A stretch of DNA of 23,962 nucleotides from an uncultured Collinsella sp. (GTDB lineage Bacteria > Actinomycetota > Coriobacteriia > Coriobacteriales > Coriobacteriaceae): the NCBI GenBank assembly GCA_902497065.1, contig CABVDH010000024.1, positions 1-23,962 on the forward strand. Reading direction: 5' to 3'. The position numbers and the translations under genes are program-made. Shown here piece by piece: positions 15,640-22,151 of the stretch. Below the pieces are notes generated by a model. It was not told the origin of the DNA and ran no database searches. It saw only the letters and a program-made list of their open reading frames with translations. The first letter of the stretch is position 1, and each line of letters begins with the position of its first letter.

Positions 15640-15707
15640 CATCGCACCCGAGGCAGAACCTCGAATCCCTGTCTGCGATGGCTAACGGATTCCTATTGAA
15701 AGGGATT
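15640..15707 (+). promoter_or_regulatory. rplB leader with H-type pseudoknot potential over the ribosome-binding site
   Basis: CATCGCA (15640-15646) pairs with TGCGATG (15674-15680) and encloses the hairpin CGAGG (15649-15653) / CCTCG (15659-15663). AATCCCT (15664-15670), inside that loop, is the exact complement of AGGGATT (15701-15707), which contains the rplB Shine-Dalgarno. Both seven-base helices are perfect and together would form a pseudoknot. Proposed role: translational feedback, for example by L2 (inference). Confidence 0.55.
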
Positions 15708-15710
15708 GTA

Positions 15711-16541
15711 ATGGCTGTAAAGCACCTTAAGCCGACCTCCGCTGGTAGGCGTTGGCAGACGATCTCCGACTTCTCCGAGATCACCTGCACCAAGCCCGAG
15801 AAGTCTCTTCTCGAGCCCCTGCCCAAGAAGGCCGGTCGTAACAACAACGGCCGCATCACCACCCGCCACCAGGGCGGCGGCGTGAAGCGTCGTTACCGCG
15901 TGATCGACTTCAAGCGCAACAAGGACGGCGTGCCCGCCAAGGTCGCCACGATCGAGTACGATCCGAACCGTTCCGCTCGCATCGCTCTGCTGCACTACGC
16001 TGACGGTGAGAAGCGCTACATCCTGGCCCCCAAGGGCCTCGAGGTCGGTCAGACCATCATGTCCGGTTCTGACGCCGACATCAAGCCGGGCAACGCTCTG
16101 CCCCTCGCCGACATCCCCGTCGGCACGCTCATCCACGCCGTCGAGTTCCAGCCGGGCAAGGGCGCTGCTATCGCCCGTTCCGCCGGTAACTCCTGCCAGC
16201 TGATGGGTAAGGAGGGCAAGTACGCCATCGTCCGTATGCCTTCCTCCGAGATGCGCCGCATCCTCGTTACCTGCCGCGCCACCGTCGGTGAGGTCGGCAA
16301 CGCCGATCACTCCAACATCGTCATCGGCAAGGCCGGCCGTAAGCGTCACATGAACGTGCGCCCGACCGTCCGCGGTACCGTCATGAACCCTGTCGACCAC
16401 CCGCACGGCGGTGGCGAGGGCAAGAACCACACCTCTGGTCGTCCCTCCGTTACCCCCTGGGGTAAGCCGACGAAGGGCCTTCGTACGCGCAAGAAGAAGA
16501 AGGTCTCGAACCAGCACATCATTCGTCGCCGTAAGAAGTAA
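15711..16541 (+). CDS. rplB: 50S ribosomal protein L2
   Basis: A 276-residue L2, a conserved protein near the peptidyl transferase centre. GGGVKRRYRVIDFKRNK and the invariant HPHGGGEG, whose histidine lies close to the active site, are visible. The length equals that usual in bacteria. ATG 15711 is chosen because it gives the standard MAVKHLKPTSAGRRW and has AAAGGGA upstream. The frame is open back to 15636, but that part is the structured leader. It opens the second ribosomal transcription unit. Confidence 0.97.
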   Translation: MAVKHLKPTSAGRRWQTISDFSEITCTKPEKSLLEPLPKKAGRNNNGRITTRHQGGGVKRRYRVIDFKRNKDGVPAKVATIEYDPNRSARIALLHYADGEKRYILAPKGLEVGQTIMSGSDADIKPGNALPLADIPVGTLIHAVEFQPGKGAAIARSAGNSCQLMGKEGKYAIVRMPSSEMRRILVTCRATVGEVGNADHSNIVIGKAGRKRHMNVRPTVRGTVMNPVDHPHGGGEGKNHTSGRPSVTPWGKPTKGLRTRKKKKVSNQHIIRRRKK

Positions 16542-16573
16542 TTTCGGATACCGAGTTTTAGGAGAAAGCACTT

Positions 16574-16834
16574 ATGAGCAGAAGTCTCAAAAAGGGCCCG
16601 TTCGTGGAGACTCGCCTTCTCTCGCGTATCACCGCGATGAACGAGGCTGGCAAGAAGGACGTCGTGAAGACCTGGTCCCGCGCGTCCACCATCTTCCCCG
16701 AGATGGTTGGTCACACCATCGCCGTCCACGACGGCCGCAAGCATGTGCCCGTGTATGTTACCGAGTCCATGGTTGGTCACAAGCTCGGCGAGTTCGCGCC
16801 GACTCGTACGTTCCGTGGCCACAAGGCCAAATAG
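16574..16834 (+). CDS. rpsS: 30S ribosomal protein S19
   Basis: An 86-residue S19 of the small-subunit head, binding 16S rRNA with S13. MSRSLKKGPFV and the C-terminal HKLGEFAPTRTFRGHKAK are diagnostic. Length is slightly below the E. coli protein (92). TAGGAG precedes the ATG. It lies 32 bases after rplB in the standard S10-operon order. Confidence 0.97.
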   Translation: MSRSLKKGPFVETRLLSRITAMNEAGKKDVVKTWSRASTIFPEMVGHTIAVHDGRKHVPVYVTESMVGHKLGEFAPTRTFRGHKAK

Positions 16835-16848
16835 GGGGTTAACCGTAA

Positions 16849-17220
16849 ATGGCAACTAAGTCTATTGAAACTGAGGCCACCGAGGTTCGCGCCGTCGCTA
16901 AGTACGTGCGTGTTTCCCCCAGCAAGGCCCGCCTGGTGGTCGATCTGATCCGCCGCAAGCCTGTCGCTCAGGCCTTCGACATCCTCCACTTCTGCGACCG
17001 CGCCGTCGCCGTGGATGTCGAGAAGGTTCTCCGTTCCGCCGTTGCGAACGCCGAGAACAACAACGGTCTGCGTGCCGACAACCTGGTTGTCGCCGCTGCC
17101 TATGTTGACGAGGGTCCGACGCTTAAGCGCATCCGTCCCCGCGCCAAGGGTTCCGCTTCTCGCATTCTGAAGCGTACTTCCCACATCACCGTCGTCGTTG
17201 CTCCTCGAAAGGAGGCGTAA
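16849..17220 (+). CDS. rplV: 50S ribosomal protein L22
   Basis: A 123-residue L22, whose beta-hairpin forms part of the exit tunnel; changes in that loop are a known route to macrolide resistance. VRVSPSKARLVVDLIRRKPV and the hairpin GPTLKRIRPRAKGSASRILKRTSHITVVV are clear. About ten extra residues (ATKSIETEAT) precede the conserved core compared with E. coli. It follows rpsS by 14 bases. Confidence 0.96.
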   Translation: MATKSIETEATEVRAVAKYVRVSPSKARLVVDLIRRKPVAQAFDILHFCDRAVAVDVEKVLRSAVANAENNNGLRADNLVVAAAYVDEGPTLKRIRPRAKGSASRILKRTSHITVVVAPRKEA

Positions 17221-17226
17221 AGCTGT

Positions 17227-17937
17227 ATGGGTCAGAAAGTCTACCCCACCGGCTTCCGTCTTGGCATCACCGAGAACTGGCGCTCCCGCTGGTTCGCAGA
17301 GAAGGATTACGCTAAGACCCTCGGTAACGATCTCGAGATCCGCAAGTACCTCGAGAAGCGTCTTTCCCGCGCAGCTGTCTCCCGCGTCGAGATCGAGCGC
17401 GCTGGCGACAAGGTGAAGGTCATTATCCTCACCGCTCGCCCCGGCGTTGTCATCGGTAAGAAGGGCGCCGAGATCGATACCCTCCGCACCGAGCTCGAGA
17501 AGGTCGCTGGCGTCTCCAAGGGCCAGCTCTCCGTCGACGTTGTCGAGATCAAGCGCCCCGAGCTCGACGCCAACCTCGTTGCTCAGTCTATCGCCGAGCA
17601 GCTCGAGGGCCGCGTTGCCTTCCGTCGCGCTATGCGCAAGGCTGTCCAGTCCGCCCGCAAGGCCGGCGCTAAGGGCATCCGTATCCAGTGCTCCGGTCGT
17701 CTCGGCGGTGCCGAGATGGGCCGTCGTGAGTGGTACCGTGAGGGTCGCGTGCCTCTGCACACCCTCCGTGCCAAGATCGACTACGGCACGGCTGTCGCCA
17801 GCACCACCATGGGCGCTTGCGGCGTGAAGGTCTGGATCTACCTGGGCGAGAAGCTCCCGGGCCAGCCTGTTCCCAACCCTGCACTCGAGGGCTCTTCCCG
17901 TCCTCGTCGTCGTAACTCCGAGAGGAGGGGTCAGTAG
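17227..17937 (+). CDS. rpsC: 30S ribosomal protein S3
   Basis: A 236-residue S3 of the mRNA entry site. The KH domain with GVVIGKKGAEI and the C-terminal GRLGGAEMGRREWYREGRVPLHTLRAKIDYG block are typical. The tail is rich in Arg and Pro. It begins six bases after rplV, and its stop overlaps the rplP start by one base (TAGTG), so the two are probably translationally coupled. Confidence 0.97.
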   Translation: MGQKVYPTGFRLGITENWRSRWFAEKDYAKTLGNDLEIRKYLEKRLSRAAVSRVEIERAGDKVKVIILTARPGVVIGKKGAEIDTLRTELEKVAGVSKGQLSVDVVEIKRPELDANLVAQSIAEQLEGRVAFRRAMRKAVQSARKAGAKGIRIQCSGRLGGAEMGRREWYREGRVPLHTLRAKIDYGTAVASTTMGACGVKVWIYLGEKLPGQPVPNPALEGSSRPRRRNSERRGQ

Positions 17938-18440
17938 TGCTTGCCCCTAAGCGTATTCTTCACCGCAAGGTGCAGCGTGGCTCCATGAAGGGCCAGGCCA
18001 AGGGTAATACCGAGCTGCATTTCGGCGAGTTTGGTATCCAGGCTCTCGAGGCCCATTGGATCACCAACCGTCAGATCGAGGCCGCTCGTATTGCCATGAC
18101 CCGCTACATGAAGCGTGGCGGTCGTGTCTACATCACGATCTTCCCCGATAAGCCCATCACCAAGAAGCCCGCCGAGACTCGCATGGGTTCTGGTAAGGGT
18201 AATCCCGAGGAGTGGGTGGCCGTCGTCAAGCCCGGCCGCATCATGTTCGAGGTCAAGGGTGTTCCCGAGGAGGTCGCTCGCGAGGCTCTGCGTCTTGCGC
18301 AGCACAAGCTCCCCATCAAGACCAAGATTGTTGCTGCCAAGAACGCTGAGCAGCGCATCGAGAAGGAGATGGCTGAGGAGGCCGCTCTCGAGGCCAAGTG
18401 GGCTGCTGAGGACGCCGCCGCCGCCAAGGAGGAGAACTAA
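17937..18440 (+). CDS. rplP: 50S ribosomal protein L16 with acidic C-terminal extension
   Basis: A 167-residue L16, which helps position tRNA at the A and P sites. The first ~137 residues match the family from MLAPKRILHRKVQRG through GVPEEVAREALRLAQHKLPIKTKIV, including RGGRVYITIFPDKPITKKPAETRMGSGKG. About 30 further residues form a highly charged, Ala/Glu/Lys-rich helical tail not present in the 136-residue E. coli protein. The start is GTG overlapping the rpsC stop, with GAGGAGGGG upstream. The stop overlaps the rpmC ATG. Confidence 0.96.
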   Translation: MLAPKRILHRKVQRGSMKGQAKGNTELHFGEFGIQALEAHWITNRQIEAARIAMTRYMKRGGRVYITIFPDKPITKKPAETRMGSGKGNPEEWVAVVKPGRIMFEVKGVPEEVAREALRLAQHKLPIKTKIVAAKNAEQRIEKEMAEEAALEAKWAAEDAAAAKEEN

Positions 18441-18655
18441 TGAAGCCCGCAGAGATTCGTGAGCTCTCGGACGCTCAGCTCGTTGAGAAGCTGAAGGAAA
18501 TGCGCGCCGAGCTCTTTAACCTTCGTTTCCAGATGGCCACCAGCCAGCTGGACAACACCGCTCGCGTCAACACCGTGAAGAAGGACATCGCTCGCGTCCT
18601 CACGGAGCAGCGCGCCCGCGAGATCGCAGCGGAGAAGTCCGCTGTCGCCGAGTAG
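18440..18655 (+). CDS. rpmC: 50S ribosomal protein L29
   Basis: A 71-residue L29, a small two-helix protein near the tunnel exit beside L23. ELSDAQLVEKLKEMRAELFNLRFQMATSQLDN and the following IARVLTEQRARE are diagnostic. The start overlaps the rplP stop (TAATG), and GGAGGAG lies in the end of rplP. A short Ala/Glu tail follows the core. Confidence 0.96.
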   Translation: MKPAEIRELSDAQLVEKLKEMRAELFNLRFQMATSQLDNTARVNTVKKDIARVLTEQRAREIAAEKSAVAE

Positions 18656-18671
18656 GACCTAAGGAGAGAAC

Positions 18672-18932
18672 ATGACTGATTCGCGTAACTCGCGTAAGGT
18701 CCGTACGGGTGTCGTTACCTCCGTCTCCGGTGCCAAGACCATTGTTGTCACCATCACCGAGCGCAAGCGTCACCCCAAGTACGGCAAGATGATGACCAGC
18801 TCCAAGAAGCTGCACGCTCACGACGAGGAGTGCACGGCTGGCGTGGGCGATACCGTCCGCGTTATGGAGACCCGTCCTATGTCCAAGATGAAGCGTTGGC
18901 GCCTCATCGAGGTCGTCGAGCGCGCTAAATAA
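18672..18932 (+). CDS. rpsQ: 30S ribosomal protein S17
   Basis: An 86-residue S17, a primary 16S rRNA-binding OB-fold protein. RKVRTGVVTSVSGAKTIVV, RHPKYGKMMTSSKKLHAHDE and GDTVRVMETRPMSKMKRWRLIEVVE are the usual blocks. AAGGAG precedes the ATG. It closes the rplB-rpsQ group; the next gene starts after a 118-base gap. Confidence 0.97.
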   Translation: MTDSRNSRKVRTGVVTSVSGAKTIVVTITERKRHPKYGKMMTSSKKLHAHDEECTAGVGDTVRVMETRPMSKMKRWRLIEVVERAK

Positions 18933-18957
18933 GCAGTCGCTCTTACGACTTGTACGT

Positions 18958-19040
18958 TTCCGAAGATGTGCGTATGCCTGGCTTGCATACCACGGGCCGT
19001 ATAAAGGCTGCGCACCTCTCTTCGGTTCTTAGTTCGGAGG
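18958..19040 (+). promoter_or_regulatory. Structured rplN leader, candidate regulatory RNA
   Basis: CCGAAGA (18960-18966) plus GTGC (18968-18971) can pair with GCAC (19012-19015) plus TCTTCGG (19019-19025). Inside are a hairpin GTATGC (18972-18977) / GCATAC (18985-18990) and a small GCC/GGC stem (18996-19008), giving a three-way junction. TCCGAA (18959-18964) can instead pair with TTCGGA (19033-19038), which touches the GGAGG ribosome site of rplN. CCGTATAAAG at 18997-19006 also resembles a -10 region, so an internal promoter is an alternative. Confidence 0.4.
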
Positions 19041-19050
19041 AACATCTACC

Positions 19051-19419
19051 ATGATTCAGATGCAAACCATGCTGAACGTCGCCGACAACTCCGGCGCTCG
19101 CAAGATTCGCTGCATCAAGGTGCTTGGCGGTTCCAAGCGTCGTTATGCAGGCATCGGCGATGTGTTCATCGGTGCTGTCCAGGAGGCTACCCCTGGCGCC
19201 AACGTCAAGAAGAAGGACGTTGTCCGTTGCGTCGTCGTTCGCACCGTTAAGGAGATCCGCCGCAAGGATGGCTCCTACATTCGCTTTGATGAGAACGCCT
19301 GCGTTGTCATCAACAACGATGGTTCGCCCGTTGGCACCCGTATCTTCGGGCCCGTCGCTCGCGAGCTTCGTGACAAGAAGTACATGAAGATCGTCTCGCT
19401 CGCTCCCGAGACCCTGTAG
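19051..19419 (+). CDS. rplN: 50S ribosomal protein L14
   Basis: A 122-residue L14, which forms an intersubunit bridge and binds 23S rRNA. MIQMQTMLNVADNSGARKI, the GDVFIGAVQEATP region and the C-terminal GPVARELRDKKYMKIVSLAPE are nearly invariant in bacteria. CGGAGGA precedes the ATG. In E. coli this is the first gene of the spc operon; here too it begins after a long structured gap. Confidence 0.97.
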   Translation: MIQMQTMLNVADNSGARKIRCIKVLGGSKRRYAGIGDVFIGAVQEATPGANVKKKDVVRCVVVRTVKEIRRKDGSYIRFDENACVVINNDGSPVGTRIFGPVARELRDKKYMKIVSLAPETL

Positions 19420-19432
19420 TTAGGGGAGATAT

Positions 19433-19738
19433 ATGTATATCAAGAAGGGCGATAAGGTCCAGGTTCTCTCTGGTAAGGATCGCGGCAAGCAGGGCGTTGT
19501 CCTGCGTGCTCTCCCCGCCGAGAACAAGGTCGTTGTCGAGGGCGTTTCGGTCGTCAAGAAGGCCGTCAAGCCCAACGCTGCCAACCAGCAGGGCGGCATC
19601 GTTTCGCAGGAGGCTCCCATCGACGCCTCCAACGTCAATCTCGTTTGCCCCGAGTGCGGTAAGGTTACCCGCGTCGGTCACGAGAAGGACGGCAAGAACA
19701 AGCTGCGCGTCTGCAAGAAGTGTGGCCACAAGTTCTAA
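19433..19738 (+). CDS. rplX: 50S ribosomal protein L24
   Basis: A 101-residue L24, an assembly initiator on 23S rRNA. The KOW motif KGDKVQVLSGKDRGKQGVVLRALP is clear, followed by NQQGGIVSQEAPIDASNV. The C-terminal part has CPECGK and CKKCGHKF, two Cys pairs that can bind zinc, as in many bacterial L24 proteins. TAGGGGAG precedes the ATG. The usual next gene, rplE, is missing; a strong terminator follows. Confidence 0.97.
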   Translation: MYIKKGDKVQVLSGKDRGKQGVVLRALPAENKVVVEGVSVVKKAVKPNAANQQGGIVSQEAPIDASNVNLVCPECGKVTRVGHEKDGKNKLRVCKKCGHKF

Positions 19739-19764
19739 GCTGCCCGCAACATCAAGTTGCTAGC

Positions 19765-19799
19765 AAAGGCCCGGATGCCACGGCACCCGGGCCTTTTTC
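19765..19799 (+). terminator. Rho-independent terminator after rplX
   Basis: A long stem, AAAGGCCCGG and TGCC against GGCA and CCGGGCCTTT with a single mismatch, is closed by a two-base loop and followed by TTTTTCT. It ends the ribosomal transcript. Confidence 0.92.
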
Positions 19800-19806
19800 T
19801 ATCCCC

Positions 19807-19833
19807 ACTCATTGGGGACAGACTTAAATGAGT
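19807..19833. repeat. Small palindrome with GGGGACAG core (REP-like)
   Basis: ACTCATT (19807-19813) pairs with AATGAGT (19827-19833), with GGGGACAGAC at 19814-19823 in the loop. The same core in a hairpin occurs at 21919-21955 and 23890-23928 with a different stem. The layout resembles extragenic palindromes mobilised by Y1/IS200-like transposases; no such gene is in the window. Confidence 0.6.
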
Positions 19834-19886
19834 ACCCTAACTGGGTAAGCATAAATGAGCGGGTCGTGCTGTATAAATTGCTTGTG

Positions 19887-20015
19887 TGCGCGTTTATGCG
19901 CGTTAGATTGCGTTTAATTACGCACCTATGCGTATATATGCGCCGTTTACGGGGCAATAATGACCGTTTAGCGGTGAGATACGCAAAAACGCGCACAGAC
20001 GCGCGTGTTTGTGCG
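19887..20015. promoter_or_regulatory. Cluster of phased TGCG motifs, possible multi-site operator
   Basis: TGCG occurs at 19887, 19897, 19909, 19929 and 19939, with spacings of 10, 12, 20 and 10 bases, close to one helical turn or its multiple. TGCGTTTAATTACGCA (19909-19924) is a palindrome. Another imperfect one, CGCAAAAACGCGC with GCGCGTGTTTGTGCG, spans 19982-20015. They lie upstream of the oxidoreductase-DeoR pair and could bind that regulator (inference). Confidence 0.35.
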
Positions 20016-20066
20016 AATATAGAGCTGTCAGAAATGCAAGACGTTCTATGACACAGGAGACACATA

Positions 20067-21146
20067 ATGGCAGATTCCAAGCAGACTCCACTCGACGCCG
20101 CGGCAGCCGCCAAAGCGGCATTTGCTTCGGTCCAGAACAAGCCGTTCCCTAACGACATCTTTACGGCTCCCGAGCTCCGTTGGGCTGTGATCGGTTGCGG
20201 CGTTATTGCCAACCAGATGGCTCAGTCCCTTGCCCTGGCCGGCCGCAAGCTTACGGGCGTTGCCAACCGCACGCTCACCAAGGCTCAGACTTTTGCCGAC
20301 CAGTACGGCGTCGAGAAGGTCTATGACACGGTTGAGGATCTCTACGCCGATCCGGATATCGACGCCGTCTATATCACCACGCCGCACAACACGCATATCA
20401 CCTATCTGCGTGCCGCGCTGGCCGCCGGCAAGCACGTGCTCTGCGAGAAGGCCATTACCCTCAACTCTGCCGAGCTCGACGAGGCCCGTACCATCGCCGA
20501 CGAGCACAACGTGGTCCTTATGGATGCTACCACGGTGCTCCACATGCCGCTGTATCAGGAGCTGCGCCGTCGCATGGATGCGGGCGACTTTGGCCGCATG
20601 AACCTCGCCCAGCTCAACTTTGGCAGCTATAAGGAGTACGGCGACCTGACCAACCGCTTCTACAACCGCAGCCTTGCCGGCGGCGCCATGCTCGATATTG
20701 GCGTGTATGCCCTGTCCGTCATGCGCCTCTTTATGGCAAGCCAGCCCGCTGAGGTCGTTTCGCTGGGCAATACCTGCGAGACTGGCGTTGACGTCGCAGG
20801 TGGCATTGTCTGCCGTAACGCCGAGCAGCAGCTGGGCGTCGTGAGCCTTACGCTCCACTCCAAGCAGCCCAAGCGCTCGGTTATCAGCTTCGATAAGTGC
20901 TATATCGAGGTCAACGAGTATCCGCGTGCCGATCACGCGACGATCGTGTGGACCGCGGACGGTCATCGCGAGGAGGTCGCCGCGGGCACCGAGGCTTATG
21001 CCCTGTGCTACGAGATGGCTGACCTCGAGCAGGCCGTCGCCGGCGACGATTCCAAGCGTGAGCTTCTGGATTATGCTTCTGATGTGATGGAGCTCATGAC
21101 CAAGCTCCGCGCCGATTGGGGAGTCGTCTACCCCGAGGAGGAGTAA
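20067..21146 (+). CDS. Gfo/Idh/MocA-family NAD(P)-dependent oxidoreductase
   Basis: A 359-residue dehydrogenase. The Rossmann fold starts near residue 38 with WAVIGCGVIA (GxGxxA at 43-48). The family signature near 123-133 reads HVLCEKAITLN, where the usual EKP is EKA, keeping the K128 that contacts substrate and cofactor. The C-terminal sheet domain includes GGAMLDIGVYALS. About 35 Ala-rich residues precede the fold, an unusual extension. Family members act on sugars, inositols or dihydrodiols; the substrate is not evident. A clear ACAGGAGA precedes the ATG. It lies three bases before a DeoR regulator gene, so the two probably form an operon. Confidence 0.88.
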   Translation: MADSKQTPLDAAAAAKAAFASVQNKPFPNDIFTAPELRWAVIGCGVIANQMAQSLALAGRKLTGVANRTLTKAQTFADQYGVEKVYDTVEDLYADPDIDAVYITTPHNTHITYLRAALAAGKHVLCEKAITLNSAELDEARTIADEHNVVLMDATTVLHMPLYQELRRRMDAGDFGRMNLAQLNFGSYKEYGDLTNRFYNRSLAGGAMLDIGVYALSVMRLFMASQPAEVVSLGNTCETGVDVAGGIVCRNAEQQLGVVSLTLHSKQPKRSVISFDKCYIEVNEYPRADHATIVWTADGHREEVAAGTEAYALCYEMADLEQAVAGDDSKRELLDYASDVMELMTKLRADWGVVYPEEE

Positions 21147-21149
21147 GCG

Positions 21150-21896
21150 ATGCTTGCGGAAGATAGGCTCAATACGATCGTGTCGATGGTGCAGCAGGCT
21201 GGCTCGGTAACGGTGCCCGAGCTTGCCGATGCCCTGGGCGTGACGGCCTCTACCATTCGACGCGACCTACAGACGCTCGACCGAGCGCACCGCATCGCCA
21301 AGGTGCACGGTGGCGCGACAAGTCTTGAGCGCGCGCACGTGACGCGCGACCTAACGATCAGTGAGCGCAGTGATCTCCATAACGACGACAAGGAGCGTAT
21401 CTGCGCCCGCGCCGCGGCGCTCGTGGAGCCCGAGAGCTTTGTGTACATCGATTCGGGTTCGACAACGCTCAGACTCATCGAGCATCTTCCGCATCTCGAA
21501 TCGGTCACCTATGTGACTGATTCCGTGCTCCATGCTCAGCATCTCGCTGTGCGCGGCATGCGCACCGTGGTGCTGGGCGGCGAGCTTAAACCCGAGACCG
21601 AGGCGCTCGTTGGCCCCGATGCTCTGGCAACCCTAGACCGCTACAACTTTAACTGCGGCTTTTGGGGTTCTAACGGCATTGCCGCCGAGCAGGGCTTTAC
21701 GACGCCCGATATCGAGGAAGCGCAGGTCAAGCGTATCTCGATGCGCCATACAGCCAAACGCTTCGTAATCTCGGACGCCAGTAAGTTTGGCATGGTGGCT
21801 CCCGTAAAATTCGCGGACTTCCGTGACGCAACGGTTATCACCGCGGGCGAGGTGCCCGCCAAGTACCAGACGATGGAAAACGTCATCACGGTTTAG
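21150..21896 (+). CDS. DeoR-family transcriptional regulator
   Basis: A 248-residue sugar-metabolism regulator. The N-terminal winged helix (about 3-57) has SVTVPELADALGVTASTIRRDLQTLD followed by KVHGGA, the family signature. The C-terminal sugar-phosphate sensor has YIDSGSTTLRLIEHL and GFWGSNGIAAEQGFTTPDIEEAQVKR. Such proteins usually repress nearby sugar genes until a phosphorylated sugar binds. GAGGAGGAG, in the end of the oxidoreductase gene, is its ribosome site. Likely targets are the oxidoreductase operon and the fructose PTS gene downstream, FruR-like (inference). Confidence 0.92.
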   Translation: MLAEDRLNTIVSMVQQAGSVTVPELADALGVTASTIRRDLQTLDRAHRIAKVHGGATSLERAHVTRDLTISERSDLHNDDKERICARAAALVEPESFVYIDSGSTTLRLIEHLPHLESVTYVTDSVLHAQHLAVRGMRTVVLGGELKPETEALVGPDALATLDRYNFNCGFWGSNGIAAEQGFTTPDIEEAQVKRISMRHTAKRFVISDASKFGMVAPVKFADFRDATVITAGEVPAKYQTMENVITV

Positions 21897-21918
21897 CAAC
21901 GGGGCGAAGTAAGGCCAA

Positions 21919-21955
21919 AACCACCACAAAGGTGCCTGTCCCCATTGTGGTGGTT
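21919..21955. repeat. Palindrome with GGGGACAGGC core, copy 1
   Basis: AACCACCACAA (21919-21929) pairs with TTGTGGTGGTT (21945-21955). The loop contains GCCTGTCCCC (21934-21943), the reverse complement of GGGGACAGGC. The copy at 23890-23928 is nearly identical. Confidence 0.85.
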
Positions 21956-21957
21956 CC

Positions 21958-22029
21958 GATGGCCCCGTCGGGCATGATTTCCCAGTACCCCTGTTTCCAT
22001 ACGACGTGATCATGCCCGCCGGGGCCATC
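21958..22029. repeat. 21-bp inverted repeat upstream of the fructose PTS gene
   Basis: The arms at 21958-21978 and 22009-22029 are complementary at 20 of 21 bases (a T opposite C at one position) and flank a 30-base loop. The arm starts GATGGCCCCG. It begins two bases after a GGGGACAG-type palindrome. A further hairpin, AGCGCCG/CGGCGCT, follows at about 22048-22067. No T-tract follows, so a repeat or an RNA element is more likely than a simple terminator. Confidence 0.85.
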
Positions 22030-22151
22030 GTATAGATATCGCTTAAAAGCGCCGTCACTTCGGCGCTATCAATCACTCAAACACAAGGTAATACGCAGGT
22101 TGTGACCCTCAGAAGGGGAGGGCTGGGCCTGCTTGTGCAAAAGGAGGAAAC

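Larger units (their letters stand above)
19739..20066. other. Repeat-rich intergenic gap between rplX and the oxidoreductase gene
   Basis: 328 bases without a believable gene. From left to right it holds a small hairpin GCAAC/GTTGC (19746-19760), the rplX terminator, a GGGGACAG-core palindrome, TACCC/GGGTA, a TATAAA box near 19873, and an AT-rich block with many TGCG and GCGC motifs (19885-20016). Confidence 0.8.

Noticed and set aside
14584..15642. 352-codon open frame on the - strand opposite rplD/rplW
   Set aside because: Antisense to two certain ribosomal genes, with Gly/Leu/Val-rich low-complexity translation.
19812..20051. 79-codon + strand frame in the gap before the oxidoreductase
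   Set aside because: It begins inside a repeat with a TTG and no ribosome site, and its sequence is made of the TGCG-rich block; no known domain.
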